NCBI RefSeq assembly: GCF_009557615.1
Contig: NZ_CP045652.1
Coordinates: forward strand, 1,612,001-1,676,000
Reading direction: 5' to 3'
DNA length: 64,000 nt
DNA from: Sphingobacteruim zhuxiongii
GTDB lineage: Bacteria; Bacteroidota; Bacteroidia; Sphingobacteriales; Sphingobacteriaceae
The translations under genes were made by a program, and so were the position numbers. Below, in pieces: positions 25,697-34,085 of this stretch. Numbering within the stretch: the first letter of the stretch is position 1; each line of letters opens with the position of its first letter. The notes under the pieces were generated by a model. That model ran no database searches and was not told the DNA's origin. It was given only the letters and a program-made list of their open reading frames with translations.

Positions 25697-26527
25697 TTAC
25701 CCGGCGTTTATTAAATCGTTGATTATGATCTTTTTCATCTTCATTAAGGCCGCGCCAGCATGGGGATTGGCACTCATTATTTGACTGATATTTCGGGGTA
25801 CAACTTGCCAAGATACACCAAATTGGTCTTTACACCAGCCGCATTGGCTTTCTTGTCCTTGCGCAGTAAGGGCATCCCAATAATAATCCAATTCTTCTTG
25901 GTCTTTACAGGTAATTGTCACAGATATGCCTTCATTGAAGCTGAAGTCTTGAGGTACGCCACTATCCATGGCAGCCATCGTTAATCCGTTTGCAATAAAT
26001 TGGGTGTGCATGATTTGTCCTTTAACCTCTCCGTCTGGGTAGGCGAGTAGACCTTGCTTTTTAAATTCCTTGAAGACTGATGCATAAAAAGCAATCGCCT
26101 CAGCACATTTTCCTTGTTGTTCGCCACAGAACATGAGGGTCGGTATTACCGCTTGCTCATTGACATCGGTAAGCTTCCCTAAATACAACTGCCAGCCAAT
26201 CCCAAATTGATCTGTAATCCATCCATAATATTCGCTCCAAGGATAGTTGTCCAGAGGCATCAAGACCTTACCTTGTTTGCTCAGTTCATCCCAAACTCGC
26301 TTTAATTCATCCCGGGATTCATACACTTGCATGAAAGATATTGAGTTATTAGGCTTAAAATGAGGTCCGCCGTTAATGCCAATAAAATCTATTCCCATAA
26401 TAGATCCTTCGACCACGATTGGACTGTTCTTATAGATATCGGTGCTTGGAAAAACATCGGAGTAGAATTCAAAAGCTTCTAGGGCATTATTATCGAACCA
26501 TAGGGAAGGTATGAGCTGATTCTTCAT
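25697..26527 (-). CDS. VOC/PhnB-like protein with two tandem domains
   Basis: A 276-residue protein made of two copies of the PhnB-like (3-demethylubiquinone methyltransferase-like) glyoxalase fold. Copy one starts IPSLWFDNNALEAFEFYSDVF and ends GWITDQFGIGWQLYLG; copy two starts IPTLMFCGEQQGKCAEAIAFY and ends GWCKDQFGVSWQVVPR. Each copy also has the internal MQVYES or VTITCKDQEELD strand. Members are usually single or tandem and their substrates are unknown. The start is the ATG at 26527, since the longer frame adds a basic stretch with no homology to the fold. It lies upstream of the split OmpA gene in the same direction. Confidence 0.85.
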   Translation of the reverse strand: MKNQLIPSLWFDNNALEAFEFYSDVFPSTDIYKNSPIVVEGSIMGIDFIGINGGPHFKPNNSISFMQVYESRDELKRVWDELSKQGKVLMPLDNYPWSEYYGWITDQFGIGWQLYLGKLTDVNEQAVIPTLMFCGEQQGKCAEAIAFYASVFKEFKKQGLLAYPDGEVKGQIMHTQFIANGLTMAAMDSGVPQDFSFNEGISVTITCKDQEELDYYWDALTAQGQESQCGWCKDQFGVSWQVVPRNISQIMSANPHAGAALMKMKKIIINDLINAG

Positions 26528-26629
26528 AATAGCATGTTTAATTTTTCTATAAAATTTATTTAGTAGTATGATCTCTTCGATAATCACGATTTCTGTTCTT
26601 TAGTATTGGATAAAACGTAAATTTTACAC

Positions 26630-27010
26630 TTATGTTTTCCGCTGACGTAAGAGCAGGATATTACCCACTGGATCTTTTATCCAATGTGCATTTTGAGGTA
26701 ATTGTTCGAGGCTATCATCTTGTTCAATATTATTCGCTAGCATATAATCTAAGGCCGGTTTGATAGCGTCTGTTTCGATTTCAAACCAAAGATCTTTCTG
26801 TGTTAAATCTTCAACGCCATCAATCCATAAAATCATGTCCGCAAACTTAATTTTACAAGTCTTTGCAACTTGTGGATGATTGAGTTCAATTTCTTCAGCT
26901 TCCAATAGCAGTACATCCCGATAGAAATGTACGGTCTCGGCATACTTGTCTAAGGATACTTTCATTGCCAGATTTTTTCCAGCGTTAAATTGTGGCTGTT
27001 GCATGTTCAT
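26630..27010 (-). CDS. VOC (glyoxalase/bleomycin-resistance-like) protein
   Basis: A 126-residue vicinal-oxygen-chelate fold protein. Typical pieces are LDKYAETVHFYRDVLLLEAEE (helix after the first strand), ILWIDGVEDL, LWFEIET and HWIKDPVGNILLLRQ at the end. Metal-ligand positions are not clearly conserved, so an enzymatic role is uncertain; it could bind a small molecule or antibiotic. Two ATG codons (27010 and 27004) are possible. Confidence 0.8.
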   Translation of the reverse strand: MNMQQPQFNAGKNLAMKVSLDKYAETVHFYRDVLLLEAEEIELNHPQVAKTCKIKFADMILWIDGVEDLTQKDLWFEIETDAIKPALDYMLANNIEQDDSLEQLPQNAHWIKDPVGNILLLRQRKT

Positions 27011-27078
27011 TTAGGAATTTAAGGCGTTTAAAAATGCGATATCGGGATATTGATATCGCATTTCAATTTCTTGGCATT

Positions 27079-27525
27079 TTAGCCCATTTTCTTATTTCCT
27101 TCGAAATGTATCATCCAATAGATTCCGAATTTATCCTCGAATGAGGAGAATAGTTCTGCAAAGAATGTTTCACCTAATTCCATTTCTAGGATTTTTGCAT
27201 CTTTTGCTAAGGCTTGATACAATGCGCGTGCTTCTTCTGCGTCTTTCGCATCTAACATAATGTATGTTGCATTTCCATTAATCACTTTGCCTCCAAAACC
27301 TTCGACAACATCAGAGCCCATTAGCATAGTTGTATCGTTTAACATTAAAGAGGTATGCATTACTTTTCCCTTTGCATGTTCAGGTAAGGCAGGTGAGCCT
27401 GGTTCTGCAGGCATATCGTCGTACAGGTATGTCCCGGTAACTGGGGAATTGAAGACTTGAGCGTAAAACTCAAAAGCTTGTTTACAAGTTCCGTCAAAGT
27501 TTAGATAAGCATGAATCTTTGCCAT
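27079..27525 (-). CDS. VOC/PhnB-like protein, single domain
   Basis: A 148-residue PhnB-like glyoxalase-fold protein: IHAYLNFDGTCKQAFEFYAQVF, a GTYLYDDMP loop, GKVMHTSLMLNDTTMLMGSD and a C-terminal FEDKFGIYWMIHFEG that matches the GxxW ending of the family. It is about the same length as one half of the tandem PhnB protein encoded 550 bases downstream and probably arose by duplication. Substrate unknown. Confidence 0.84.
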   Translation of the reverse strand: MAKIHAYLNFDGTCKQAFEFYAQVFNSPVTGTYLYDDMPAEPGSPALPEHAKGKVMHTSLMLNDTTMLMGSDVVEGFGGKVINGNATYIMLDAKDAEEARALYQALAKDAKILEMELGETFFAELFSSFEDKFGIYWMIHFEGNKKMG

Positions 27526-27579
27526 AATAAGTGTGTTTTAGTTTTATATGTTTTTTTAAAGTATCTATAGAGGGCATCT

Positions 27580-28083
27580 TTATTCAGGATGCTGTTTTAA
27601 CCAATCTATTAAGTTTTGCTGCCCCATTTCGTATCCTTCTTTGAAGCCCATATCTAGCGTTGCTTGAAGATCTTCCAAACGCTGATAGGTGATTTTATTT
27701 TCTACAAGGGTTTGATTGTCAAGGGCTGTGAAAGTTGTTTCCCAAACGGATTGTGGAAACGAGGGATCGACATGACCGTTCTCATCGGTGAAAGCGTCAT
27801 CGACGATAAAACTCACTTTAGGAACAATCTGTTGATAAGTGGATGTTGCCCACATTTTTTCGCCATCGGGGCCCAACATGGCGTAAAGCCACTGACCACC
27901 TGATTTGAATTCTTGAGACTTTGTTTCGCATCTCCATGGCTTTGGTGCCCACCATTGATCTGTAATCTTAGCATCGGTGAATGCTTTCCACACTTGGTCT
28001 AACTTAGCAGAGTAGGTTCGTTTTATCGATATGCTACGTTTCGCTTCGTCGATTTTGAACTCATAATTTTTAGAATTTTCCAT
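27580..28083 (-). CDS. SRPBCC (AHSA1) domain protein
   Basis: A 167-residue AHSA1-type SRPBCC protein. It shows KRSISIKRTYSAKLDQVWKAF, the DQWWAPKPW segment with the tryptophans common to this subgroup, GGQWLYAMLGPDGEKMW and a last helix ending GQQNLIDWLK. This subgroup is frequently found next to ArsR regulators, but none is present here. The ligand is unknown. Confidence 0.86.
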   Translation of the reverse strand: MENSKNYEFKIDEAKRSISIKRTYSAKLDQVWKAFTDAKITDQWWAPKPWRCETKSQEFKSGGQWLYAMLGPDGEKMWATSTYQQIVPKVSFIVDDAFTDENGHVDPSFPQSVWETTFTALDNQTLVENKITYQRLEDLQATLDMGFKEGYEMGQQNLIDWLKQHPE

Positions 28084-28220
28084 AGCTTTTTTTCTTTGGT
28101 CTTGAGCGATATCAAATATTCACAATGAAACTGAGATATTCTTCATAAACCGTTTGCATTCAATTCGATACTCAAAGTTAGGGGATGGGATTTCAAATCT
28201 ACTTTGCCTATGACAAGTTT

Positions 28221-28631
28221 TTATTTTTTTGAACTACGCATTGCAGGAATCTTCTTGATGGTCTTATCCTCGATAAGTTGAAAGTATTCCTCCGAAGCCG
28301 AATCCACTAATTTCACTCTTCCCTTTTCGTCAAAATAAATTCCCCAACCGTAGGTCTTTGTCAATGGACTTGTGCGTAAACAGGCTTGACCTTTCGAGAA
28401 AAAGGTTGATCGTTCAGCCGCTATTTCCGATGTTGTGATATCCTTTCTTAATACATGCGTGTTAAAGATGATGTCATCGGATTCCAGCGCTAGGGGATTC
28501 TGATTGATCAGTTGGAAATGATAGTTGGCGACGGTAAGTTTTTCGGGACTTTCTTTTGGAATCGTGCCATGACTGACTTTGCAATCTTCTGCTACGGTTA
28601 TTAAGCTGTTATAGTAGTTTGTGCTATGCAT
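28221..28631 (-). CDS. DUF6157 family protein
   Basis: A 136-residue protein that fits the DUF6157 family: it opens HSTNYYNSLITVAEDC, has SDDIIFNTHVLRKDI in the middle and the strongly conserved FFSKGQACLRTSPLTKTYGWGI, ending in IKKIPAMRSSKK. No function is established. An exact TACTTTTG -7 box lies 23 bases upstream on its strand, so it may start its own transcript within the cluster. Confidence 0.85.
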   Translation of the reverse strand: MHSTNYYNSLITVAEDCKVSHGTIPKESPEKLTVANYHFQLINQNPLALESDDIIFNTHVLRKDITTSEIAAERSTFFSKGQACLRTSPLTKTYGWGIYFDEKGRVKLVDSASEEYFQLIEDKTIKKIPAMRSSKK

Positions 28632-28653
28632 GGTTTTCGTTATTCGTATAGAC

Positions 28654-28661
28654 CAAAAGTA
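28654..28661 (-). promoter_or_regulatory. -7 box upstream of the DUF6157 gene
   Basis: TACTTTTG on the minus strand, 22 bases before the ATG at 28631. A -33 TTG at the usual spacing is missing. Confidence 0.4.
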
Positions 28662-28708
28662 GGGAAGGAAATGACAACCTTATGTCAGCAGTCATTATGC
28701 CTGTTCGC

Positions 28709-29131
28709 CTATATTCTTTGGTATTTTTCACTAGTAAACTTGATGGAATCTGTCATCATCTTTTGTAGCGTATCTAAATTGATATCGGTCAACTTTTTAA
28801 CATAAATGCAGGCCTTTCCCATTTTGAATTTTCCAAGCGACTTCAATAGTTCATCTTGTTGCTGACCTCCAGAGTAAACGTAAAGTGAGATTGCTGCTTT
28901 GCGAGGAGAGAAGCCCAACAGTGGCGCATCGCCCTCATGACCAGAATCGTACTTATAGTGGTATCGTCCAAAACCGATAATACTCGGGCCGAACATTTTA
29001 GCGCGTTCTCCCGTTGCTTCTTCCATTAGCTTAATGAGCTCGTAACTATCCTGACGTTTTTGTTCATTGTCTACCAGTGCTAGAAAGTCGGTCACATCGT
29101 CATTTGTAAATGTTGTCTTTACTTTTGCCAT
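28709..29131 (-). CDS. DUF1801 domain-containing protein
   Basis: A 140-residue DUF1801 (YdhG/YjbR-like fold) protein. The core is visible as MEEATGERAKMFGPSIIGFGRYHYKY near residues 34-58, then LLGFSPRKAAISLYVY and LGKFKMGKACIYVKKL near 108. The family lacks a proven biochemical role. Its start codon begins one base after the stop of the adjacent SRPBCC gene, so the two are a translational pair. Confidence 0.86.
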   Translation of the reverse strand: MAKVKTTFTNDDVTDFLALVDNEQKRQDSYELIKLMEEATGERAKMFGPSIIGFGRYHYKYDSGHEGDAPLLGFSPRKAAISLYVYSGGQQQDELLKSLGKFKMGKACIYVKKLTDINLDTLQKMMTDSIKFTSEKYQRI

Positions 29132-29132
29132 T

Positions 29133-29588
29133 TTACTTTCGTTCGCAGATTTCCTTTAATACTTTTAAAGCCTTCGGCCACATCTCGGAAAACATTTGCT
29201 CGTGTTCGTCACTATTCAATTCTAATGAACAAGTGAGAACCGTTTGACCATTTTCATTTCTAAACCGATAAACCTCTAAAGAGTTTCGCCAGGGATCGAC
29301 ATGCTCTCCATCATACTGTTCCACTTGATCTGACAGAATTCCCAAATGTCTAATGATGACAATATCTCCGGGGATATTTTTATCCACGCTGGCGATCATG
29401 CCGCTGTTTTCCATGCCATGCTCACTGGATACAAAGAATATCTTTGAGCCTTCGCTCCAGTCACCACGATAGGAAGAGCTTGGCGAGAAGGCTTTAGTCC
29501 ATTCTTCGTAGCTTTTCTTCTGAAGCATCAAATTATGCACCTTACTTGGCGATGCATTTATCTTCTCTATAAAATATAAGGTTTTCAT
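29133..29588 (-). CDS. SRPBCC family protein
   Basis: A 151-residue soluble SRPBCC-fold protein: LYFIEKINASPSKVHNLM, SYEEWTKAFSPSS near residue 27, GSKIFFVSSEHG, and a terminal helix FSEMWPKALKVLKEIC. It is divergent from the AHSA1-like neighbours, closer to the group acting on small aromatic or lipid ligands, but the ligand is unknown. It sits one base upstream of the DUF1801 gene and nine bases downstream of a VOC gene. Confidence 0.82.
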   Translation of the reverse strand: MKTLYFIEKINASPSKVHNLMLQKKSYEEWTKAFSPSSSYRGDWSEGSKIFFVSSEHGMENSGMIASVDKNIPGDIVIIRHLGILSDQVEQYDGEHVDPWRNSLEVYRFRNENGQTVLTCSLELNSDEHEQMFSEMWPKALKVLKEICERK

Positions 29589-29597
29589 AGGCTTTAT

Positions 29598-29993
29598 TTA
29601 TTGCATTCTGCCGATACCAAATACAGCACCTGCAGGATCTTCAACAATGATAAAATTGTATTTACCGTCTTTGCCTTTACTGGAGTGGATAAGCTTTCCA
29701 CCCAAGGCTAATACTTTTTCTAGTCGCTCGTCGACATCAGGAGCATAGAGGTACATTATCCATTGGGAAGGAATTGCACTGTTTACTCCACGCTTATGGC
29801 AAACGCCGCCAACGGCTTCATTATCCTCTCGGAGCATGGCGTAATCATGATAATCTCCGTTCTCATCTTTCATCGCAATAGGATGCTCTTTCCATCCCGC
29901 AACTTCTTTATAAAATTCTTTTAGACTGTCTGCCTGATCAGTACTGTAGTCTGCCCAAACAAATTGACCGAGTTTAAAACCTTCTTTTTCCAT
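29598..29993 (-). CDS. VOC family protein
   Basis: A 131-residue VOC protein of the kind annotated as hydroxylase-like: LGQFVWADYSTDQADSLKEFYKE is the first strand and helix, HDYAMLREDNEAVGGVC the middle, and FIIVEDPAGAVFGIGR the end. The W-P-type loop IPSQWIMYLYAPDVDERLEKV is also typical. No catalytic residues can be assigned. It is nine bases upstream of an SRPBCC gene and 14 bases downstream of another, so these three are probably one transcript. Confidence 0.85.
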   Translation of the reverse strand: MEKEGFKLGQFVWADYSTDQADSLKEFYKEVAGWKEHPIAMKDENGDYHDYAMLREDNEAVGGVCHKRGVNSAIPSQWIMYLYAPDVDERLEKVLALGGKLIHSSKGKDGKYNFIIVEDPAGAVFGIGRMQ

Positions 29994-30007
29994 TTCCTAA
30001 TTTCTGT

Positions 30008-30424
30008 TTATTTGTGCTCTACATAATTTTTAAAGCTGTCAAGGATGGCTTGCCAACCTGCCTTTTGCATTTCTTCCGGGTTCATTGTCTCCGCATCAAA
30101 GTCTACACTAATTAGCGTGCTATTCCCTTGTTCTTGGAAGCTTATATCTGCAGTTCTTTCATCTCCCAATACGTAGGATATCGAATTTAATGGCGTCACT
30201 TCCGTATAGGTGCCTTCGAAGTCAAACTCGAAGCTGCCGTCTTTTGCCGCCATCTTGTTTTTGAACTTACCACCAACACGCAAATCATTTTCCGATGATG
30301 GACAATGCCAATCTGGCGATGCTTGATTCCATTGCTTGATATCGTTTGGATTGTTGTAAGCATCCCAAACTTTTGCTATTGATGCGTCGATAAGGCTTTC
30401 AATATGTATCTTTTTAGTGTTCAT
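30008..30424 (-). CDS. SRPBCC (AHSA1-like) protein
   Basis: A 138-residue SRPBCC protein: KIHIESLIDASIAKVWDAYN, the DIKQWNQASPDWHCPSSEN loop, GGKFKNKMAAKDGSFEFDFEG, and ISVDFDAETMNPEEMQKAGW before the last helix. This matches the group often described as ATPase or polyketide cyclase-like. It is the first gene of the long minus-strand run and faces the divergent SRPBCC gene at 30672 across a 247-base gap with no obvious promoter consensus. Confidence 0.86.
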   Translation of the reverse strand: MNTKKIHIESLIDASIAKVWDAYNNPNDIKQWNQASPDWHCPSSENDLRVGGKFKNKMAAKDGSFEFDFEGTYTEVTPLNSISYVLGDERTADISFQEQGNSTLISVDFDAETMNPEEMQKAGWQAILDSFKNYVEHK

Positions 30425-30671
30425 TATAATTGAGTTTATTGAATACGAAGTTATTATTCCGACCGCAAATTATGCTTGCCTTATGACAAGAATATTTCAG
30501 TTTGGATTCATCGATGAATTAAAACACGTTTTTTTAATCGGACTGCGATAAATAATCAAATGAACTCCTTTCTAGTAAACGAAAATTTTTAGATATTGAT
30601 TTAAGAAATGATAAATTATTTCTTCATTTGTGTAGTATTAAAAAAATGTAAAAGCCTAACAATTTCAGTCT

Positions 30672-31127
30672 ATGGAAAACACACTAACTGCGAAAGCATC
30701 CATCCAAATTCAAAAGCCTGTGCATGAGGTGTTCGAGGCGATCGTTCAACCGGAGGGTATGAGCAAGTACTTTATTGAACATTCTACGGGACCTTTAGCA
30801 ATGGGGAAAACCGTTACTTGGAAATTTCCGGAATTTGAAGATACCTTCCCTGTGACAGCTAAGCATATTGAATTGGATCGTTATATCTCATTTGATTGGA
30901 GTGGTGGTGTCGAAGGAATGCTCGTTGAAATACATTTACAATCTTTAGCTGACGGTTCAACTGTTGTCCGTATAGTAGAAGGGTCGATGAATCCAGACGA
31001 AGAGGGAATAAAACAAGCAATTGGACAATCGGAGGGTTGGGCGAATTTCTTAGCGTGTTTAAAAGCTAGTTTAGAATATGGCATCAACCTACGTAAAGGA
31101 GCCTTTGATTTTATGCGTCCTGAATAA
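30672..31127 (+). CDS. SRPBCC (AHSA1-like) protein
   Basis: A 151-residue SRPBCC protein beginning TAKASIQIQKPVHEVFEAIV, with MSKYFIEHSTGPLAMGKTVTW, FEDTFPVTAKHIELDRYISF and the final helix GWANFLACLKASLEYG. It heads the plus-strand arm of the accessory cluster and is followed after 12 bases by a DUF1801 fusion gene, a pairing also seen at 29133/28709 on the other strand. Confidence 0.87.
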   Translation: MENTLTAKASIQIQKPVHEVFEAIVQPEGMSKYFIEHSTGPLAMGKTVTWKFPEFEDTFPVTAKHIELDRYISFDWSGGVEGMLVEIHLQSLADGSTVVRIVEGSMNPDEEGIKQAIGQSEGWANFLACLKASLEYGINLRKGAFDFMRPE

Positions 31128-31139
31128 AAGTAATTTGTT

Positions 31140-32078
31140 ATGAGTGATACGATTTCAGTAATTGATGAGTATATCGCAGGTGTTGACCCCTCGAGACAAG
31201 CATTGCTACAGGAGTTACGTACAATCATCCGGAATAACGCACCCTCGGAAACGACAGAAACCATCAATTATGGGATGCCCACATTTCGGTATAACGGTAA
31301 CTTAATTCATTTTGCTTCATTTAAAAATCATATTGGACTTTATCCAGGGAGTGAAGCGATTGAAGCGTTCTTCGGTGAATTGTCTGCTTATAAGACATCG
31401 AAAGGCGCTATTCAATTACCTTTAGACCAAGCGCTACCGGAAGATCTAATTAAACGTTTAGTAGCCTTCAACGTCTCCAAATTGAGAGATAAGACGGCAC
31501 CTAATTGGCATAAGCGATATGAGCGTTGGGATGAATGTGTAGAACTAATGAATCAATTGATTGTGAAAACTTCAGAACCGTTAAAAAAGGAATTTAAATG
31601 GGGCACTGATATTTATACATTTCAGAAAAAGAATCTTATTGGATGGGGAGGATTTAAGGATTTTTTCTCGCTATGGTTTTACAATGGTGTTTTTCTAGTC
31701 GATAAAGACAAACATTTAATAAGTGCATCTGAAGGTAAAACGAAGGCTTTGCGTCAATGGCGATTTACCGATTTCAAGGATATGGATGAGAGTATGATCT
31801 TAGCCTACATTAATGAATCGATTCAGACGATTAAAGACGGTAAGGAGATAAAACCCGAACGAGGCAGTGCAAAACCCGTAGACGGTTTATTGAAAGATTA
31901 CTTGGAGCAGGATTCAGAATTTGAGTCCGCTTTTCAACAATTAACCCCTGGCAAACAGAAAGAGTATATCGCTTATATTGAAGAAGCAAAACAGGAGAAG
32001 ACCAAGATGGCTCGTATAGACAAAATTAAGCCGATGATCTTTGCTGGTCAAGGTCTTCACGATAAATATAAAAAGTAA
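31140..32078 (+). CDS. DUF1801 tandem protein with YdeI-like C-terminus
   Basis: A 312-residue fusion. Residues 1-110 are a DUF1801 domain (NAPSETTETINYGMPTFRYNG, HFASFKNHIGLYPG); residues about 125-240 are a second one (EPLKKEFKWGTDIYTF, FFSLWFYNGVFL); the last 70 residues resemble the YdeI/OmdA C-terminal tail (FQQLTPGKQKEYIAYIEEAKQEKTKMARIDKI). Each module occurs alone in other genomes; none has a firm function. Cotranscription with the SRPBCC gene 12 bases upstream is likely, and a hairpin terminator follows. Confidence 0.85.
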   Translation: MSDTISVIDEYIAGVDPSRQALLQELRTIIRNNAPSETTETINYGMPTFRYNGNLIHFASFKNHIGLYPGSEAIEAFFGELSAYKTSKGAIQLPLDQALPEDLIKRLVAFNVSKLRDKTAPNWHKRYERWDECVELMNQLIVKTSEPLKKEFKWGTDIYTFQKKNLIGWGGFKDFFSLWFYNGVFLVDKDKHLISASEGKTKALRQWRFTDFKDMDESMILAYINESIQTIKDGKEIKPERGSAKPVDGLLKDYLEQDSEFESAFQQLTPGKQKEYIAYIEEAKQEKTKMARIDKIKPMIFAGQGLHDKYKK

Positions 32079-32099
32079 CGGCATCAGCTGACATTGTTT

Positions 32100-32125
32100 A
32101 AACCTCTCCATTGGAGAGGTTTATT
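32100..32125 (+). terminator. Terminator of the plus-strand cluster arm
   Basis: A perfect 10-bp stem (32100-32109 with 32113-32122), 3-base loop, then a modest T tail, 21 bases after the DUF1801 fusion gene. Confidence 0.7.
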
Positions 32126-32216
32126 TGTTTATATGATCTTCCGTTTGTCGTTTTGTTTGGTAAAAGAAATTGGAATTGATTTGTCCGGTCCGGATACAAA
32201 AATGTAACTTAGAAGT

Positions 32217-33071
32217 ATGAAGCAAAACGAAAGACTTGGATTTATAGGATTGGGAAATATGGGGCATCCCATGGCAAAGAACTTAGAGAAGGCTGGATTT
32301 CCACTATCTGTCTATAATCGGAGTGCCGATAAGGCTGCAGACTTTTCTGCAGGTTCTCAAATCTGTACAGATATTCCAAAGCTTGTAGCGGAGAGTGATA
32401 TTATCTTCACGATGCTGAGCAATGATGATGCGGTTCATGCAGTTTATGAGACCATATTACAGCTTCCGATAGCTGGAAAAGTGTTTGTTGATATGAGTAC
32501 AATTTCGCAGTCAGCGTCCGTTGAAATAGGCAAGCTACTCAGGAATGAACAGGCAGATTTTGTTGATGCGCCGGTTGCTGGCAGTACACAGCCAGCGAAG
32601 GAAGGTACGCTAATCTTTATGGTCGGCACTTCCAATACAAGCTTGTCTCGTGTAAAACCTTATCTATCCGTTATGGGCAAGGAGGTACTACACCTAGGGG
32701 AAAATGGTCAGGGTATAGCTGCGAAATTATGCATTAATTACTACCTATCTATCCTTTATCAAGGTATGGCAGAGACAGTTCTATTTGCAGAAAAGATGGG
32801 GATCAGTGCTGTCGATATGATGCGTATTATCAATGAGAGCGCGAGTGGAAGCGGCGCGAGTCGAGTAAAAACACCCCTTTTGGTTAATAATGAGTTTCCT
32901 GCAGCATTCGCGTTAGATTTTATGTTGAAGGATGTAAAGCTTGCGGCAAATGCTGGTGCGAATTTTCCAATGAGCAGTACGCTATTACAAACTTATCAAG
33001 GTGCGCATGACAACGGCTTGGGTGAGAAAGATGTGATGGCTGTAATCGAGTATCTTCGAAAATTAGGATAA
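32217..33071 (+). CDS. NAD(P)-dependent beta-hydroxyacid dehydrogenase (HIBADH-like)
   Basis: A 284-residue enzyme of the 3-hydroxyisobutyrate dehydrogenase/glyoxylate reductase superfamily. The N-terminal Rossmann motif is GFIGLGNMGHPMAKNL; VFVDMSTISQSAS and the substrate loop FVDAPVAGSTQPAKEGTLIFM follow, and the catalytic Lys is expected in GIAAKLCINYYL near residue 163. The C-terminal helical domain ends normally. Its substrate (hydroxyisobutyrate, tartronate semialdehyde, imine or other) cannot be told. No valine-degradation genes are adjacent. Confidence 0.88.
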   Translation: MKQNERLGFIGLGNMGHPMAKNLEKAGFPLSVYNRSADKAADFSAGSQICTDIPKLVAESDIIFTMLSNDDAVHAVYETILQLPIAGKVFVDMSTISQSASVEIGKLLRNEQADFVDAPVAGSTQPAKEGTLIFMVGTSNTSLSRVKPYLSVMGKEVLHLGENGQGIAAKLCINYYLSILYQGMAETVLFAEKMGISAVDMMRIINESASGSGASRVKTPLLVNNEFPAAFALDFMLKDVKLAANAGANFPMSSTLLQTYQGAHDNGLGEKDVMAVIEYLRKLG

Positions 33072-33156
33072 TACATAGCCGCTAAAAAAATAATTGCGTC
33101 CTCAAAGTTTTTGTAGGACAGCTATAAGGACAACAGCATATAAAAAAGTAAAGACT

Positions 33157-33897
33157 ATGAAAATTGCATCGATATTATGTCTGTTCGGAATCATTGGAAA
33201 TCTTTCTGGATATGCGCAAGAGTTGAAAGTTGTAAACTACCAAGATGGTGACCAAAAGTTACAAGGGTTAGTGAGTGCTAACGCGGCAAAAGGTAAATCT
33301 GGCGTTCTTATTCTTCCAGCGTGGAAGGGGATTGATCAAGAGGCTAAGACTGCGGCATTAGCCTTGGAAAAGGAGGGGTATATTTCTTTTATTGCCGACA
33401 TCTATGGGGTTGGAAATACGCCGGAAAGCAATCAAGAGGCAGCGGCTTTATCTTCCAAATATAAGGTCGACTATCAGCTATATCAGAACCGGATTAAAGC
33501 GGGCATTGCTGCTTTAAAAGCGCAGGGAGCGGATAAAATTGCGGTGATCGGTTATTGTTTTGGCGGTACTGGAGCTTTGGAAACAGCGAGAGCTGGCTTG
33601 CCGGTCTTGGGTGTGGTTTGTATTCATGGGGGTCTCGCGAAAGCTGCCGACCGTCCGCATACAGCAATCCACGCTAAAGTATTAGTTGAACATCCTGCCG
33701 CTGATGCCAGTGTGAAGAAAGAACACTATGATGCCTTAGTTCAAGAATTGGACGAGGGGAAAGCGGATTGGCAGATTATCACATATGCACATGCGAAACA
33801 TACGTTTACCAATCCAGAATCTGCAGATTATAACGAATTGATGGCGAAACGAGCGTGGAATCATACGCTGCTTTTTCTAGCGGAATTGCTGAAGTAG
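33157..33897 (+). CDS. Dienelactone hydrolase family protein, exported
   Basis: A 246-residue alpha/beta hydrolase of the dienelactone hydrolase family with a signal peptide (MKIASILCLFGIIGNL, cleaved after SGYAQ), so it acts in the periplasm. The Cys nucleophile sits in VIGYCFGGTGALETA near residue 130; the catalytic His is in YAHAKHTFTNPE near the end. Aromatic degradation genes are absent, so a general esterase or lactonase role is more likely than chlorocatechol metabolism. ATG 33157 is chosen over an upstream TTG frame because the signal peptide starts there. Confidence 0.87.
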   Translation: MKIASILCLFGIIGNLSGYAQELKVVNYQDGDQKLQGLVSANAAKGKSGVLILPAWKGIDQEAKTAALALEKEGYISFIADIYGVGNTPESNQEAAALSSKYKVDYQLYQNRIKAGIAALKAQGADKIAVIGYCFGGTGALETARAGLPVLGVVCIHGGLAKAADRPHTAIHAKVLVEHPAADASVKKEHYDALVQELDEGKADWQIITYAHAKHTFTNPESADYNELMAKRAWNHTLLFLAELLK

Positions 33898-33908
33898 AAA
33901 TCGAGCTG

Positions 33909-34085
33909 TTATCTTCCTTTTGGTTTTATAGATCGTCTTAATAAGATATACCAGAAGGAAGTTGCTAACCAACTATAAAATACCAGCCAGTCGTAAGTCA
34001 ACTCTAAAGCATATTTCTTGGAGAGTATTAAGCTGGAGAAAAAGAACAGCAAGAAGAGGAATAGTAGAAAGAGGATTACTTTCAT
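33909..34085 (-). CDS. Small two-helix membrane protein (58 residues)
   Basis: A complete minus-strand frame of 58 codons with ATG and TAA. Residues 3-21 form a very hydrophobic helix (ILFLLFLFLLFFFSSLIL), followed by KKYALELTYDW and a second amphipathic to hydrophobic helix (VFYSWLATSFWYILL) and a basic tail (RRSIKPKGR), which suits an inner-membrane hairpin. No family is recognised. A competing plus-strand frame over the same bases is basic and unlike protein. The gene lies between convergently and divergently placed neighbours in an otherwise gene-free 440-base gap. Confidence 0.6.
   Translation of the reverse strand: MKVILFLLFLFLLFFFSSLILSKKYALELTYDWLVFYSWLATSFWYILLRRSIKPKGR

Noticed and set aside
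25697..26527. Ubiquinone methyltransferase UbiG/PhnB enzyme
   Set aside because: The PhnB-like fold is only named after it; no SAM-binding motif and no ubiquinone pathway in this menaquinone-type organism.
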